A DNA stretch of 5,789 nucleotides from Nitrososphaerota archaeon (lineage in GTDB: Archaea; Thermoproteota; Nitrososphaeria; Nitrososphaerales; UBA183), in NCBI GenBank assembly GCA_029784825.1, contig JAFMAU010000097.1:1-5789 (forward strand). Direction: 5' to 3'. The translations under genes and the position numbers were made by a program. The notes under the pieces were generated by a model, which saw only the letters and a list, made by a program, of their open reading frames with translations, was not told where the DNA came from and did not search any database. This document shows positions 5,166 through 5,789 of this stretch, piece by piece (the first letter of the stretch is position 1; each line of letters opens with the position of its first letter).

Positions 5166-5789
5166 GTGGAGTCGAGTCTGGACTCGGCAGACGCGTTGGC
5201 GAGACTGGCGAAGGAGTACTGGGAAGAGAGGATGTACAACGAACCCCTCTTCGCGACTGCCCTGGGGGATAGGAGGTTCGACGACAGGTTTCCGGACATC
5301 TCTCCTGAAGGGAGGAAGAGGGCAATCAGGCAGTATGAAGAGGTGGTCCGACGCTGCAAGTCGATAGATGAGAGAAGGCTTCCCGGTCGGGACGGAATCA
5401 CCAGGACGGCCCTGCTGGTCGACGCCGAGTCGGTCGTGGACTACTGCTCCTGCGGCCTTGACGAGTGGGTGGTCGACCCCCTGCAGGGAATACAGGTGGA
5501 GCTGATGAACGTCGAGTCGTACCAGCCCGTGCGGACAGTCGAAGAAGGCCGGGCCATGGTGAAGCGATGGCAAGCCATTCGCCAGTATCTCGGACAGCAC
5601 ATCGTCAACCTGCAGAATGGCATAGCCGAGCGCAGGGTGGCGGTCCGCGCAGCGGTGGAGAAGGTGCTGGAGGAGCTCGACGACGTGCTTGCGAAGCCGG
5701 ACTCCGAGTGGGCCCTGCTCAGGCCCCTCTCAGTGGACCATGGCGACTGGACGGAAGGGGACAAGGAGGAATTCAAGCGTGGGCTCGAG
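5166..5789 (+). CDS. DUF885-family protein, N-terminal part (predicted metallopeptidase-like)
   Basis: The frame runs off the right edge; 208 residues are visible, about a third of a typical DUF885 protein (usually 550-600). The N-terminus fits the family: helix LARLAKEYWEERMYNEP, then ATALGDRRFDDRFPDISPEG (about 30-49), later DPLQGIQVEL (104-113), SYQPVRT (118-124), and a long amphipathic helical region with QYLGQHIVNLQNGIAERRVA. DUF885 proteins are mostly helical and carry an HExxH-like motif in the C-terminal half; that part lies outside the window, so catalytic competence cannot be judged. No signal peptide is seen, so it is probably cytoplasmic. GTG 5166 is chosen because an in-frame TAG lies at 5136-5138, GGAAG sits 5 nt upstream, and the family N-terminus starts here. 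It follows the four-cysteine gene after 110 bp and may have its own promoter. The substrate is unknown. Confidence 0.85.
   Translation, partial: MESSLDSADALARLAKEYWEERMYNEPLFATALGDRRFDDRFPDISPEGRKRAIRQYEEVVRRCKSIDERRLPGRDGITRTALLVDAESVVDYCSCGLDEWVVDPLQGIQVELMNVESYQPVRTVEEGRAMVKRWQAIRQYLGQHIVNLQNGIAERRVAVRAAVEKVLEELDDVLAKPDSEWALLRPLSVDHGDWTEGDKEEFKRGLE

Noticed and set aside
5124..5600. - strand open frame of 158 residues opposite the DUF885 gene.
   Set aside because: The + strand frame carries recognisable DUF885 motifs; the antisense frame shows none.
1..5789. CRISPR array, insertion sequence, tRNA, rRNA or defence system.
   Set aside because: No regular repeats with spacers, transposase motifs, terminal repeats, tRNA-like folds or defence-related domains were seen on either strand.

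Overview
The window looks like chromosomal DNA from a GC-rich archaeon, probably of the Thermoproteota/TACK group (Nitrososphaeria- or Bathyarchaeia-like). Three things suggest this. Start codons are mixed (ATG, GTG, TTG) and mostly lack a clear Shine-Dalgarno sequence. Archaeal TATA-like boxes sit about 33-36 bp before two start codons, giving very short or no 5' leaders. The homocitrate synthase carries a C-terminal Lrp/AsnC-type RAM domain, as described for crenarchaeal LysS. The lineage is inferred from protein style only; there is no rRNA or other marker gene here.

Layout. Positions 2-214 hold the basic C-terminal end of an unidentified + strand gene whose stop lies one base before the next start. 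Positions 216-3141 are a tight + strand operon: aconitase-family dehydratase large subunit, small subunit, and an NAD-type isocitrate/isopropylmalate-family dehydrogenase. Convergent to it on the - strand (4595-3186) is a homocitrate synthase (LysS type). Together the four genes can catalyse the 2-oxoacid chain elongation that turns 2-oxoglutarate plus acetyl-CoA into homocitrate, homoisocitrate and 2-oxoadipate, the front half of the alpha-aminoadipate (LysW) route to lysine. The dehydratase and dehydrogenase could instead, or also, serve leucine synthesis. None of the later LysW-dependent genes (lysW, X, Z, Y, J, K) is in the window.

A 262-bp divergent intergenic region (4596-4857) carries outward-facing TATA-like elements and several short repeats. 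It is followed by a small four-cysteine protein (4858-5055), a 110-bp gap with two overlapping palindromes, and the first 208 codons of a DUF885-family protein (predicted metallopeptidase-like) running off the right edge.

I see no mobile element, CRISPR array, tRNA or rRNA, and no clear undescribed system. The most interesting points are substitutions in conserved motifs of the homocitrate synthase, the unusual subclade of the dehydrogenase, and the small four-cysteine protein with its own promoter.
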